Under the pieces are notes generated by a model. It was not told where the DNA came from, ran no database searches, and saw nothing but the letters and a program-made list of their open reading frames with translations. A DNA stretch of 64,000 bases from JAJZRJ01 sp040757055 (lineage in GTDB: Bacteria; Desulfobacterota; Desulfobulbia; Desulfobulbales; Desulfurivibrionaceae): NCBI GenBank assembly GCA_040757055.1, contig JBFLXY010000001.1:62001-126000 (forward strand). Direction: 5' to 3'. Position numbers and translations under genes: made by a program. Below are positions 9,874 through 18,554 of this stretch, piece by piece (position 1 is the first letter of the stretch; every line of letters starts with the position of its first letter).

Positions 9874-11505
9874 TCAGGGCTCGTTCTGCTCCGTGGCCTG
9901 GAGAAGCACCTGGTCCAGCACCCCTTCCACATGGACAGCAAACCCGGCTCCAGCGCCTTCGTAAAGATTGAAGGCGGTATCGGCGCCGGCCTTCACCATG
10001 GCCTCGGCCTCGTCGGGAAATTTGGCCAGAGCCGCCACGTAGCCGTTGAAGCCGGCTGCCTTGAGCTGCTTCAGGGCATACACGTTGGCATGGTGTTCGG
10101 GCATGGCCAGCAGCACCATGCGCAGGCAGCCGTGGGTGGTCCGGGCCCAGAAATCGGAGTCGGTGGCATCGCCTTGGATGACCTTGCGCCCCTTGGCCTG
10201 ATGGGCAAGCACTTTGTCCATGTTGCTTTCGACCCCCACCACCACCCCGGCACCAAACCGCTCGGCGATATATTCGTAGGCCCCGGTGCCGATGCGGCCC
10301 ATGCCGAAAATCGCCACCACGCCATAGCAGAGATCGATGGGCAGATCGTCCGGATGTCGCTCCCTGCTTTCGAAGCGTTGCAGCCACGCATGGTAGCGGC
10401 TGTACAGCCGGTGGGCCGCCTGGTTGAGCGGCGCGCCGGCGACAAAGGAGATCGACAGGGCAATGGCGATGATCAGCATCCAGGAGCCGGGCAGCCAGCC
10501 GTTGGCCACCCCGATGGCCGCGATGATCAGGCCGAACTCGCTGTAGTTGGCCAGGGAAAGCGAGGCCAGAAAAGCGGACCGGGCCCGCAGGCGCAGCCAG
10601 GTGAGCAGCAAAAAGAAGAGCGCCATTTTGACCGGCAGCAGCGCCACCAGCAGCAGGGCGACGCCGACATCGGCCATGCTGGGCAGGCCGGTCAGGCCGA
10701 TCTGCAGGAAAAAGCCGACCAGAAAAAGCTCCTTGAGGCTGAAGAGGGTGTCGGCGATCTCCGAGGCCCGCTTGTTGTTGGCAAGCAGCATGCCCAGGAC
10801 CAGGGCGCCGAGGTCGGGCTTGAGTCCCACCAGATCGAAACTCGCCACCCCGAGGGCCAGGGCGGAGAAAAGGCCGAAGAGCGGCAGCAGTTCACCATGG
10901 CCGCAACGGTTGAGGATGGCGTATATCCCCGGTCGCAGGAGCAGAATGCCGATCAGCAGGGGAATCGCCCATGGAGAGGGAAGCTTGCCGCTGGAGGCGG
11001 TCAGGAAGAGGACCGCGAAGATATCCTGCATGATGAGGATGCCGATGGCGGTGCGGCCGTGGAGGGAGAGCATCTCCGCCTTTTCCTCCAGGATCTTCAC
11101 CGCAAAGACCGTGCTGGAAAAGCTCAGGGCAAAGGCGATGAGCGCGGCGGTGGCGAAACCTGTGCCGGCAAAGACGGAAACGCCGGCCATGGGCAGCGCC
11201 ACAAAAAGCACGGCAAAGGCCAGCACGGTCACCACGGCATGCACCGTGGCGCTGGCCCAGACTTCCGTCCGCATGAGGTTCTTCACCTTCAGCTTGAGGC
11301 CGATGGTGAAGAGCAGCAGGGTGACGCCCAGGTTGGCGAAGGTCTCCACCGCGCTGTCGCTCTCTGTGCCGAAGGCCTGCAACAGGAAGCCGGCGGCAAG
11401 AAAGCCGACCAGCGGCGGCAACCCCGCCTGCCGGGCCAGAAAGCCGAGCAGAAAGGCGACCGACAGCGAGACCGGATACATGGCTATGACGGACTGTGGC
11501 TCCAT
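9874..11505 (-). CDS. Kef/CPA2-type cation:proton antiporter, shorter type
   Basis: A 543-residue membrane protein with a CPA2 exchanger domain ('LSVAFLLGFLARQAGLPPLV' at the start, 'ALSFSSTVFAVKILEEK' in the middle) and a TrkA-N domain ('GVVAIFGMGRIGTGAYEYI') but no TrkA-C domain. ATG at 11505 is preceded by CAGGAAG at good spacing; the upstream 27 codons look non-coding. It is probably cotranscribed with the following antiporter gene. The substrate cation (K+ or Na+) cannot be told from sequence. The promoter region contains a MITE-like repeat. Confidence 0.88.
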   Translation of the reverse strand: MEPQSVIAMYPVSLSVAFLLGFLARQAGLPPLVGFLAAGFLLQAFGTESDSAVETFANLGVTLLLFTIGLKLKVKNLMRTEVWASATVHAVVTVLAFAVLFVALPMAGVSVFAGTGFATAALIAFALSFSSTVFAVKILEEKAEMLSLHGRTAIGILIMQDIFAVLFLTASSGKLPSPWAIPLLIGILLLRPGIYAILNRCGHGELLPLFGLFSALALGVASFDLVGLKPDLGALVLGMLLANNKRASEIADTLFSLKELFLVGFFLQIGLTGLPSMADVGVALLLVALLPVKMALFFLLLTWLRLRARSAFLASLSLANYSEFGLIIAAIGVANGWLPGSWMLIIAIALSISFVAGAPLNQAAHRLYSRYHAWLQRFESRERHPDDLPIDLCYGVVAIFGMGRIGTGAYEYIAERFGAGVVVGVESNMDKVLAHQAKGRKVIQGDATDSDFWARTTHGCLRMVLLAMPEHHANVYALKQLKAAGFNGYVAALAKFPDEAEAMVKAGADTAFNLYEGAGAGFAVHVEGVLDQVLLQATEQNEP

Positions 11506-11560
11506 GATTCTTCCTGAACGTTGCGCAACGGTTTGTTCCCGTATCACCGCTGGCGGCCCT

Positions 11561-11727
11561 GACAGGATGCTGAAAAAGCCATCCATGACCTTTTGCAGCC
11601 ACGAACCCGCGGAAATGAATTCCGCGGGTTCTCACAATTCCGGCGAATGACAAACTCGCCGGAATTGGCCCCCCTTCCTTGGGGCGCACGCAGACTGCCC
11701 AAAAACAGGTTTTTCAACGGTCTGCTA
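11561..11727. mobile_element. MITE-like non-autonomous repeat with two internal hairpins
   Basis: About 167 bp with imperfect inverted ends: left 'CAGGATGCTGAAAAAG' and right, read in reverse complement, 'AGCAGACCGTTGAAAAACC'. Inside are two adjacent perfect 12-bp hairpins, 11603-11614 with 11620-11631 and 11635-11646 with 11656-11667. There is no open reading frame of note. The end motif '(C/G)TTGAAAAA' resembles ends of small repeats I remember from delta-proteobacteria; this is from memory, not a search. It sits 56 bp upstream of the shorter antiporter gene. Boundaries are approximate. Confidence 0.5.
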
Positions 11728-12115
11728 AGGCGCCGCAACCGGTCGGGCTGACATAACCTGGCGGAACAATGATTGATTTTGCCATAAAAGCCGCGTCATG
11801 GAAAGACTTTTGCCGCCGCTCCGAACGAAAAAAGCCTGCCACTTCGGCAACAGCGGGCAAGCCATCCTGCTCATGGGCCCGGATTGGCCATTTCCAACCA
11901 AGACCAGGGCACATTCCTCCATGCGCTTGACTGCTCCCGGCAGAGGCGCAGCCGCAGGGCCACCGACAACAGAAACTGTTTTACTCCGCCCGCAAAGCGG
12001 TTTATGCTTTTTGCAAGAGGAACTCTCTCCCCGAAGGCGCAATTCTCCCCGCCCGAGAGCGGACGACCACCGCAAAGGCACTGACGCCCGACAACCTCTT
12101 TCGCGGAGATAAACC
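11728..12115. other. Intergenic stretch without a recognised gene; structured leader at 12025-12059
   Basis: No convincing coding frame is seen: the frames here lack ribosome sites and clash with neighbours. The part nearest the DUF3124 gene can fold as a two-tier hairpin, 5 bp (12025-12029 with 12055-12059) around 4 bp (12036-12039 with 12050-12053). It lies 57 bp before that gene's start and could be part of its untranslated leader. It does not match a riboswitch class that I can name. Confidence 0.4.
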
Positions 12116-12592
12116 ATGCCACGAAAAACCGCCGTCCTTGTGCTCCTGCTCCTTGGCCTGCTGGGAGAAGCGCTGGCCATTGCCGCGGACGAAATTCTGC
12201 TGGCAACGGGTCAGACCATCTACGTGCCGGCCTATTCCCACATCTACGTGGGCGACCGCGAACGCCCCTTCCTGCTGACCGTGACCCTGAGCCTGCGCAA
12301 CACGGACACCAAGCACAAGGTCACCCTCACGGCGGTGAACTACTACGACACCCAGGGCCGAGTGCTCAAGAAATACCTGAGCCAGCCCGTGATCCTCAAA
12401 CCCCTCGAATCCACGCGGTACATAGTGGCGCAGCAGGACAAGGCCGGCGGCTCGGGCGCCAACTTCATCGTGGAGTGGAAAGCGGAACAGGCGGTCAACC
12501 CGCCCATTGTCGAGTCGGTGATGATCGGCGCCGCCTCCCAGCAGGGCATCTCCTTCACCTCCCGCGGCCAGGTCATCACCACCGCCAATTGA
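12116..12592 (+). CDS. DUF3124 family exported protein
   Basis: A 158-residue protein with an N-terminal signal peptide ('TAVLVLLLLGLLGEALAIAA'), so likely periplasmic. The body matches DUF3124: 'YVPAYSHIYVGDRERPFLLT', 'LSLRNTDTKHKVTLTAVNYYD', 'FIVEWKAEQAVNPPIVESVMIG'. It looks like a beta-sandwich. ATG at 12116 follows CGGAGAT. A MEMO1-family gene follows 74 bp later on the same strand, possibly in one transcript. Function unknown. Confidence 0.85.
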   Translation: MPRKTAVLVLLLLGLLGEALAIAADEILLATGQTIYVPAYSHIYVGDRERPFLLTVTLSLRNTDTKHKVTLTAVNYYDTQGRVLKKYLSQPVILKPLESTRYIVAQQDKAGGSGANFIVEWKAEQAVNPPIVESVMIGAASQQGISFTSRGQVITTAN

Positions 12593-12666
12593 GGAAGGAG
12601 GCGCCCTGCGCCGGCTGCGTCGAAAGGTTTTTCATACGCACACTCACCCCAAAGGAGGTCTCTGCC

Positions 12667-13470
12667 ATGCGAAGGGCCCCTGCGGTTGCCCATCAGTTCT
12701 ACCCCGGAGATGCCAAGACCCTCACCCGCATGCTCGGTGAACTCGTGCCGGCGGGGGGCCAGAAGCAGCAGGCCATCGCGGTGGTCTCGCCCCATGCCGG
12801 CTACGTCTATTCCGGCAGGGTGGCGGGGGAGACCATGGCCAGGGTGGCGGTCCCCGAGGATGTGATCATCCTGGGGCCGAACCACCACGGCCTGGGGGCC
12901 GAGGTGGCGCTGATGGCGGAAGGCGAATGGGAGATGCCGCTGGGCACGGTGCCGATCAACGCCGAACTGGCCAAACTCCTGCTGGCCGAGTCCGCCCAGA
13001 TCGAGGCCGACACCACGGCCCACCGCTTCGAGCACTCGCTGGAGGTGCAGGTGCCCTTTCTCCAGTACCTGCAACCCCGGCTGCACCTGACTCCGTTGGT
13101 GATCTCCCATCTCGCCTTTGCCACCTGCCAGGAGGTGGGCCGGGCAATAGCCAGGGCCATCCGCGCCTACGCCAGACCGGTGCTCATCGTGGCGAGCACC
13201 GACATGACCCACTACGAGAGCCGCGTTGCCGCCTCGACCAAGGACAGGAAGGCCATCGAGAGGGTGCTTGCCCTGGACCCGGCCGGCCTCTACAACACGG
13301 TACTCGGCGACCACATCACCATGTGCGGCATCATGCCCACCACCATCACACTCATCGCGGCCATGGAACTCGGCGCCACCAGGGCGGAACTCGTCCGCTA
13401 TACGGATTCGGGAGAAACCAGCGGCGACACCGATCAGGTGGTGGGCTATGCGGGGTTTGTCGTGTCGTGA
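12667..13470 (+). CDS. amrB: MEMO1 family protein (AmmeMemoRadiSam system protein B)
   Basis: A 267-residue MEMO-like protein related to class III extradiol dioxygenases. Conserved pieces in order: 'FYPGD', 'VVSPHAGYVYSGRVAG', 'VIILGPNHHGLG', 'HRFEHSLEVQVPFLQYL', 'STDMTHYESR' and 'CGIMPTTITL'. The His residues in 'SPHAGY', 'NHHG' and 'THYE' line the presumed metal site. The start at 12667 has a perfect AAGGAGGT eight bases upstream. The usual partners AmmeMemoRadiSam protein A and the radical SAM enzyme are not in this window. The biochemical role is not established. Confidence 0.9.
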   Translation: MRRAPAVAHQFYPGDAKTLTRMLGELVPAGGQKQQAIAVVSPHAGYVYSGRVAGETMARVAVPEDVIILGPNHHGLGAEVALMAEGEWEMPLGTVPINAELAKLLLAESAQIEADTTAHRFEHSLEVQVPFLQYLQPRLHLTPLVISHLAFATCQEVGRAIARAIRAYARPVLIVASTDMTHYESRVAASTKDRKAIERVLALDPAGLYNTVLGDHITMCGIMPTTITLIAAMELGATRAELVRYTDSGETSGDTDQVVGYAGFVVS

Positions 13471-13492
13471 GGCGAAAACGCTGATAAATTGC

Positions 13493-13521
13493 TTGACAGA
13501 TCGGCCCCGGTTCACTATTTT
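13493..13521 (+). promoter_or_regulatory. Sigma-70 promoter of tRNA-Gln(CTG)
   Basis: TTGACA at 13493-13498, a 17-bp spacer, and TATTTT at 13516-13521, placed 23 bp before the tRNA. A near-consensus match at the right place for a stable-RNA promoter. Confidence 0.85.
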
Positions 13522-13544
13522 TGGGCCACCTTGACCCACCCTGC

Positions 13545-13618
13545 TGGGGGATCGTCTAACGGTAGGACTGCAGACTCTGACTCTGCCTGTCGGGGTTCGA
13601 ATCCCTGTCCCCCAGCCA
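13545..13618 (+). tRNA. tRNA-Gln (anticodon CTG)
   Basis: A 74-nt cloverleaf: acceptor TGGGGGA/TCCCCCA, D-arm with GTCTAACGGTAGGAC, anticodon stem GCAGA/TCTGC around CTCTGAC (anticodon CTG), T-arm CGGGGTTCGAATCCCTG, and encoded CCA. It is the partner of the TTG isoacceptor at 2358. It has its own promoter. Confidence 0.97.
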
Positions 13619-13675
13619 TTTTCCTTTCCGCCCCACTTCCCTGACCCGAATCCGAAGATGTCGCGTTGAGCCGCG

Positions 13676-14380
13676 CTAGGCGTTGCTGCCGTTGCGCCGT
13701 TCGTTCACGATGCGGCCGTCGCTCACCTCGAAGATGCGATCGAACCCCTCCACCATGCGGCGGTCGTGGGTCACCACCAGGATGGCGGAATCGTTCTCCA
13801 CCGCGAGTTTCTTCAAGAGCCGCATGACGTTCTTGCCGTTCTCTGTGTCGAGCGCCGCGGTGGGTTCGTCGGCCAGGATCACCCGGGGCCGGTTGGCCAG
13901 GGCCCGGGCAATGGCGGTGCGCTGGGATTCACCGCCGGAAAGAAGCGCCGGGTAATGGTCGAGGCGGTGTCCCAGACCAAGGCTCCGCAGCAGTTCGATG
14001 CTCCGCTCCCGCGCCTCGGTGGCGCCCACCCCGTTGTTCTCCAGGGCGATCATCACATTCTCCACCGTGGTGAGGAAGGGGATCAGGTTGTGGTGCTGGA
14101 AGATGAAACCGAGCTTTTCCCGGCGCACCCGCTTCAGATCGAGCCCGGCTGGCCAGCCGTTGTCCACGATCAGCTCGCCGTCCAGCACCACCCGGCCGCG
14201 GGTCGGCTCGGTAACGAGGCCGATGGTGGTGAGCAGCGTGGTCTTGCCGGAGCCGGAAGGACCGAGAATCGCCACCAGCTCACCGGGCGCCACGTCGAAG
14301 GTGGCGTCGCGCAGGGCCACCACCTCGGTGTCGCCGCTGCCGTAAATCTTGGTCAGTTTTTCGATCTCTACCGCAAACAT
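13676..14380 (-). CDS. ABC transporter ATP-binding protein (LolD/DevA/MacB type)
   Basis: A 234-residue ATPase of the exporter class that works with FtsX-like permeases. Walker A 'GPSGSGKTTLL' near residue 40, Q-loop 'FIFQHHNLIPFLT', signature 'LSGGESQRTAIARAL', Walker B 'RVILADEPTAALD' and H-loop 'VVTHDRRM'. It is the last gene of the TetR-TolC-adaptor-permease operon, 2 bp after the permease stop, with its ribosome site inside the permease gene. Together they should form a trans-envelope export machine; the cargo is unknown. Confidence 0.93.
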   Translation of the reverse strand: MFAVEIEKLTKIYGSGDTEVVALRDATFDVAPGELVAILGPSGSGKTTLLTTIGLVTEPTRGRVVLDGELIVDNGWPAGLDLKRVRREKLGFIFQHHNLIPFLTTVENVMIALENNGVGATEARERSIELLRSLGLGHRLDHYPALLSGGESQRTAIARALANRPRVILADEPTAALDTENGKNVMRLLKKLAVENDSAILVVTHDRRMVEGFDRIFEVSDGRIVNERRNGSNA

Positions 14381-14382
14381 CG

Positions 14383-15585
14383 TCAGCCCCCCAATGCCTC
14401 GGCCGGCTCCACCCGCAGCGCCTTGCGGATGCCCACCAGGCTCGCGGCAACGCAGATCACCAGCACGATGACGAAAAGCACTGCCAGATCACCCGGCACC
14501 AGCTCCACCCGACGGGGGAACTTCTCGTAGGTGAGGCTGATGAGCACATAGCCCACCCCGTAGGCGATGAGCCCCATCAAGAGCGACTGCTGGAGGATGA
14601 GGCCCACGATCACGCGGTTTCTGGTACCGATCAATTTCAGGGTGGCGATGACCCGCAGCTTGTCCAGGGTCATGGTGTAGATGATGAGCGAGATGATGAC
14701 CCCGGAAATAATGAGCAGGAGCGTACGGAAGAGGCCAAGCTGCATCTTGGCCTGCTTGATCATGCCCTCGGTGAGGATGTGCACCTGGTCCTGGACGGAA
14801 AGCGGCCGGAAGTGGTTCCAGCGGCTGATGCGATCCTGCACCCGGGCAAGATCCGCGCCGGGAGAGAGCTGGGCCACCACGGTGTTGGCGATGTGGGTGG
14901 AACCGAGGATTTCCGCCACCTGCGGGGTCAGCTGGCTGGCCTGATGCGGCGCGAGAAAAGAGATGCGGCCGAGTTGGGCGGCCAGCCGGGCACGATTGTT
15001 GCGGATGGCGTTGTCGTCGTCCTGGAACTGGATCTTCTGGGCATCGGCCAGGGTCACATAGGCCACCGGATCGCCGGCCGAGGAAACCATCTTGGCGGTG
15101 TACCCCACCACGGTGTAGTCGTCGTCCGCCAGCCGCAGCGTTTCGCCCAAGGGGATTTTCATGGCGCGGTCCACCACGATCTCGTAGTGTTTCTGCCGGA
15201 TGGGCCGGCCTGCTGCGATCACCGGCGGCCCGCCCAGCCCTCCCAGCTCATAGCCCACCAGAAAAAAACGCAAGGGCTTGCCGTGCCGCTCCGTCTGGAT
15301 GTTCTGGAAGGAGAGCGCCGAGGCCTGCGCCACGCCGGGCACGGCCCGGATGCGGTACTTGACGTCCTCCGGGATGCGGGAGATGGCGGCAAAGGGGCCG
15401 GCGGTGTCCTGCTGCACCACCCAGAGGTCGGCCTGTGTCGCGTGCAATACCGCGGTGGCGTCGGCAAACAGGCCCCGGTAGATGCCTCCCATGCTCATGA
15501 CCACGCCCAGAAGCAATCCCAGGCCGAGGCAGGTCTGGATGAAACGGCTCCGGTGGTGGCGGATGTCACGCAACGCCAGGTTCAT
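14383..15585 (-). CDS. ABC transporter permease (DevC/FtsX type)
   Basis: A 400-residue inner-membrane protein with one N-terminal membrane segment ('LGLGLLLGVVMSMGGIYRG'), a periplasmic domain of about 240 residues, and a C-terminal FtsX domain with three segments ('LLLIISGVIISLIIYTM', 'LMGLIAYGVGYVLISL', 'LAVLFVIVLVICVAASLVG'). This layout is that of DevC of cyanobacterial exporters and of MacB relatives. The start ATG at 15585 overlaps the adaptor stop as ATGA, so the two are translationally coupled. Confidence 0.9.
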   Translation of the reverse strand: MNLALRDIRHHRSRFIQTCLGLGLLLGVVMSMGGIYRGLFADATAVLHATQADLWVVQQDTAGPFAAISRIPEDVKYRIRAVPGVAQASALSFQNIQTERHGKPLRFFLVGYELGGLGGPPVIAAGRPIRQKHYEIVVDRAMKIPLGETLRLADDDYTVVGYTAKMVSSAGDPVAYVTLADAQKIQFQDDDNAIRNNRARLAAQLGRISFLAPHQASQLTPQVAEILGSTHIANTVVAQLSPGADLARVQDRISRWNHFRPLSVQDQVHILTEGMIKQAKMQLGLFRTLLLIISGVIISLIIYTMTLDKLRVIATLKLIGTRNRVIVGLILQQSLLMGLIAYGVGYVLISLTYEKFPRRVELVPGDLAVLFVIVLVICVAASLVGIRKALRVEPAEALGG

Positions 15586-16628
15586 CTGCCCACCCGCACC
15601 CGCTGTCCTTCGGTGAAGCGCTGCATCTTTTCGGCCGGGGCCATTGCCACGGTCGCCTGGTCGTCCAGGCCGGCGACAACCTCGACCATCCCCTGCCGGT
15701 CCTCGATGCCGATGGTGACCTCCCGAAAACGGAGCCGCCCCTGCTCGATGCACCACACCCCGTGCTTCCCATCGCGGACGACCACCGCCGCCCTGGGCAA
15801 CGCCATGGCCCCCTGCCTCTTACCGGCCGTAATCCAGACCTCGGCCTGTTCGCCAAGGTGGAACTCCGGTCGCGGCCGGACAAAGGCCACATCCACCTCA
15901 AGCTCCTCCGTGACCCGGTCGCTTTCCCGGCCGAGCCGGGCCACCAGGCCGGGAATCTTCTCACCCGAGGCCGAACGGAGGCTTATGATGGCCTGCTGCC
16001 CCGGCGCCAGTCCCTTGAGCTGGGATTCGTCCACATGGGCCGTGACCCAGACGCTCCCGGGATCGGCGAGCAGGAAGATCTGCACCCCGGCGGTCACCGT
16101 GGCCCCCGGCTCCAGCAAACGGCGAATGATGACGCCATCCGCCGGCGCCACGATGGTGGCATCGGCCAGCCGGGACTGGCTGGCAATCGCCGCCTCCCTG
16201 GCCAGCAGAAGCGAGGTTTCATACTGCTCCGCCTCCTGCCGCGAAACCAACTCCTTGGCGGCCAGGGCCGCGAAGCGGGCCGCGTTCTTTTCCGCCAGGG
16301 CCAGGGTCGCCCGGGCCTGCCGGTGCTGGGCCTCCAACTCGCTGGTGTCGAGTCGCGCCAGCACCTGGCCGCGCGTGACCATGTCCCCCTGATCAGCGCC
16401 CACCGCAACAATTCGGCCCGTGATCTTGCTGGCGACATTGACCACCTCCTTGGCCTCCACCGTGCCGTTGCCGTATACCTGGGCGACGAGATCCTGCCTG
16501 ACCGGCCGCACACCCTGGACCCGCTGCGGGCCGAAAACCACCAGCCGCAGCAGCACGAATGCCGCCAGAATCCCAGCCAGCACCATCAAAAGTTTCTTTC
16601 TGCTTTGCAGCGTTGCCGACAAGTGCAT
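15582..16628 (-). CDS. HlyD/MacA-type periplasmic adaptor of the ABC exporter
   Basis: A 348-residue membrane-fusion protein. An N-terminal anchor ('LMVLAGILAAFVLLRLVV') is followed by a lipoyl half-motif ('GRIVAVGADQGDMVTRGQVLARLD'), a helical hairpin ('LALAEKNAARFAALAAKELV') and beta-barrel ('APADGVIIRRLLEPGATV'). It links the inner-membrane permease with the TolC-like channel. ATG at 16628 is favoured over an ATG two codons upstream because AAGGGAG then lies 7 nt away. It begins 23 bp after the TolC-like stop and overlaps the permease start. Confidence 0.92.
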   Translation of the reverse strand: MHLSATLQSRKKLLMVLAGILAAFVLLRLVVFGPQRVQGVRPVRQDLVAQVYGNGTVEAKEVVNVASKITGRIVAVGADQGDMVTRGQVLARLDTSELEAQHRQARATLALAEKNAARFAALAAKELVSRQEAEQYETSLLLAREAAIASQSRLADATIVAPADGVIIRRLLEPGATVTAGVQIFLLADPGSVWVTAHVDESQLKGLAPGQQAIISLRSASGEKIPGLVARLGRESDRVTEELEVDVAFVRPRPEFHLGEQAEVWITAGKRQGAMALPRAAVVVRDGKHGVWCIEQGRLRFREVTIGIEDRQGMVEVVAGLDDQATVAMAPAEKMQRFTEGQRVRVGR

Positions 16629-16650
16629 TCTCATTCTCCCTTTTCGCCTC

Positions 16651-17910
16651 TTAGCGGCCCAGAGCGCGGTCCAAACGGGCCAGGGCAATCTCCCGGTCGT
16701 ATCCTGCCTGAATCCTGGCGGTTTCCGCATTGAGGGCCTGGGCCTGGGCATCCACCGCATCGATGGTGGTTCCCACCCCTTCACGATACCGTTCCATGGC
16801 CAGCCGCTGGCTCTCCTGGGCGGCGATGGCCTCCTTGCTGCTGGCCTCCAGCCGGGCCTCGGCCTCGCGCACCCCCAACCAGGCCGATTCCACCTCTTTA
16901 ACAACCTGAATCCGCAGACTCCGCTGCTGGGCGCTGATGCCCTCCAGGGCGGCACTGGCCTCCCGCACCTGGGCCTGGGTGGCGAAACCGGAGAAAACAG
17001 GCAGGGAGACACTGACCCCCACGGTCCAGACCTCACCCTCGGGCAGGGCGCTCTGGCCCGCATCGCCATAGCTGGCAATGCCTGAAAGGGTGGGAAGATG
17101 GCCGCTCCAGGCCGAGTGCAGCGACCCGGTCGCCGATTCCTTGAGGGCAGCCAGCCGTTTCAGCTCCTTTCGCGCGGCCAGGGCCTCCTCACGCAGGGCA
17201 GCCACATCTGCCGGCACGCCTGCCGCCGCGGTTTCCGATGCAGCCAGCGGCCGATCGCCCAAGGATTCCATGCCCATGGCCTGCGCCAGCTCAAGACGGG
17301 CGATCTCACGGTTGTTTTCCGCCCGGATCAAGAGACTTTTCCCCGCAAAAAGGGCCGACTCGGTCCGGGCCACCTCTACCCTGGAACGGATGCCCTGGGC
17401 AAAAAATTCCGCCGCCTGCCGGGCCAGCTTTTCCCTGGCCGCCAAGGTCTGCCGGCTGGCCCCCACCTGCTGCTCCGCGGCCAGGGCCAGAAACCACGCT
17501 GCCTTGAGCCGGAAGGCAACATCCTGCCGGGTAAGCGCCAGCCCTTCGTCAGCCGCTTCCCTGGCTCCCCGAGCCGCAGCGGCGGACCCGGCCGTGCGCC
17601 CGAAATCGTAGATGTTCTGGCGAACCACCACGGCGGTCGAGGAAAACTCGGTCTCCCTGATGGCCCCCAGGGCGGTGAGGTAGGTGTCGCCCTTGCTCCA
17701 GTCGGCGGCCAGATTCACCTGCGGCCAATAGTTGGCCCGCGCCTGACCAATGCGCGCCTGGGCCGCGCTGAGCGCCGCAGCAGCCTCCTCGATCTGGGGG
17801 TGGTTTCTGCCCGCCGTTGCCAGCGCCTCGGCCAGGGTGAGCGGTTCCGCTGCCAGGAGCGGACCGGCAAGAGAGAGGAAGAACACCACCATGGGGACGA
17901 GTTTGTTCAT
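16651..17910 (-). CDS. TolC family outer-membrane efflux protein
   Basis: A 419-residue outer-membrane factor with a signal peptide ('VPMVVFFLSLAGPLLAAEP'). It has the two repeated long helical hairpins of the family: 'LTLAEALATAGRNHPQIEEA' at the start and 'VWTVGVSVSLPVFSGFATQA' with 'AMERYREGVGTTIDAVDAQ' in the second half. ATG at 17910 has AAGGAAGG upstream and overlaps the TetR stop (ATGA). It should provide the exit duct for the exporter encoded downstream. Confidence 0.93.
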   Translation of the reverse strand: MNKLVPMVVFFLSLAGPLLAAEPLTLAEALATAGRNHPQIEEAAAALSAAQARIGQARANYWPQVNLAADWSKGDTYLTALGAIRETEFSSTAVVVRQNIYDFGRTAGSAAAARGAREAADEGLALTRQDVAFRLKAAWFLALAAEQQVGASRQTLAAREKLARQAAEFFAQGIRSRVEVARTESALFAGKSLLIRAENNREIARLELAQAMGMESLGDRPLAASETAAAGVPADVAALREEALAARKELKRLAALKESATGSLHSAWSGHLPTLSGIASYGDAGQSALPEGEVWTVGVSVSLPVFSGFATQAQVREASAALEGISAQQRSLRIQVVKEVESAWLGVREAEARLEASSKEAIAAQESQRLAMERYREGVGTTIDAVDAQAQALNAETARIQAGYDREIALARLDRALGR

Positions 17911-18554
17911 ACGCCTTCCTTTCGATTTTTCAGGCCGCGCCGGGCAGCGCGCGCCACCAGCAGCCGCCGGAAATTCACCCAGAGCCGTTCCGCTTCGGCC
18001 TCCAGCGAAAAGGCGCCGCGGCTGATGGACCAGCGCAGCGCGGCAAACTGGATCATGCCCAGCAGGAGAATGGCCGTCTCCCGCGGAGAGATATCCGAAG
18101 AAAATTCCCCGTTCCGGCAACCGTCCGCCACGATATCGCCCAGGGTCTCGATATAGCGGGCCATCGTGCCGGCAATGACGGCTGCCAGCCGCGGGTCGCC
18201 CAGGTGCAGTTCCTCGGAAAAAATGAAGCGGGGCAACCCCGGGGTTGCGGCCAGGAGCGCGACATGGGCGCGGAAAATCGCCCCCAGCCTGGCCAGCGCC
18301 GTTTTTTTTCCGGCGGCGATGCGGGTCGCCCTGCCCAGCACCTGGGAACCGATGAAGCTGCCCAGCGCCGCCAGTATTTCCTGCTTTCCGCGAAAGTGCC
18401 GATAGATGTTGGCGTCGCTCATGCCGGCCCGGCCGGCAATCTCGGCAATGGTGAGGCCGTGCACCCCTCTTTCGCCGATGACGTCGAGCGCGGCGCGAAC
18501 AATTTCCTCCCTTCGGATATGCGTGTTTTTTTTCTCTCTCATCGCCGCCGCCAT
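17907..18554 (-). CDS. TetR/AcrR family transcriptional repressor
   Basis: A 215-residue regulator. The N-terminal HTH ('EEIVRAALDVIGERGVHGL', 'IAEIAGRAGMSDANIYRHF') is typical TetR; the C-terminal helical domain ('IFRAHVALLAATPGLPRFI') should bind a small ligand or sense membrane stress. It is first in the export operon and presumably represses it. The ATG at 18554 lies inside a perfect palindrome and has no ribosome site; an in-frame ATG at 18542 is an alternative. This suggests a leaderless or very short leader transcript and autoregulation. Confidence 0.92.
   Translation of the reverse strand: MAAAMREKKNTHIRREEIVRAALDVIGERGVHGLTIAEIAGRAGMSDANIYRHFRGKQEILAALGSFIGSQVLGRATRIAAGKKTALARLGAIFRAHVALLAATPGLPRFIFSEELHLGDPRLAAVIAGTMARYIETLGDIVADGCRNGEFSSDISPRETAILLLGMIQFAALRWSISRGAFSLEAEAERLWVNFRRLLVARAARRGLKNRKEGV

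Noticed and set aside
11834..11858. Minus-strand hairpin with T-run near 11828-11858 as a terminator
   Set aside because: Stem has a mismatch and several G-T pairs, and no gene ends here on the minus strand.
11834..12100. Possible c-di-GMP-I or glycine riboswitch upstream of the DUF3124 gene
   Set aside because: Fragments such as GGGCAAGCC and CCGAAGGCGCAA look like pieces of known motifs, but the other conserved halves and their order are missing, and no full fold could be drawn.
11725..12180. Minus-strand ORF of 151 codons across the leader and start of the DUF3124 gene
   Set aside because: It has no ribosome site, low-complexity sequence and overlaps a well-supported gene; codon use looks like a shadow frame.
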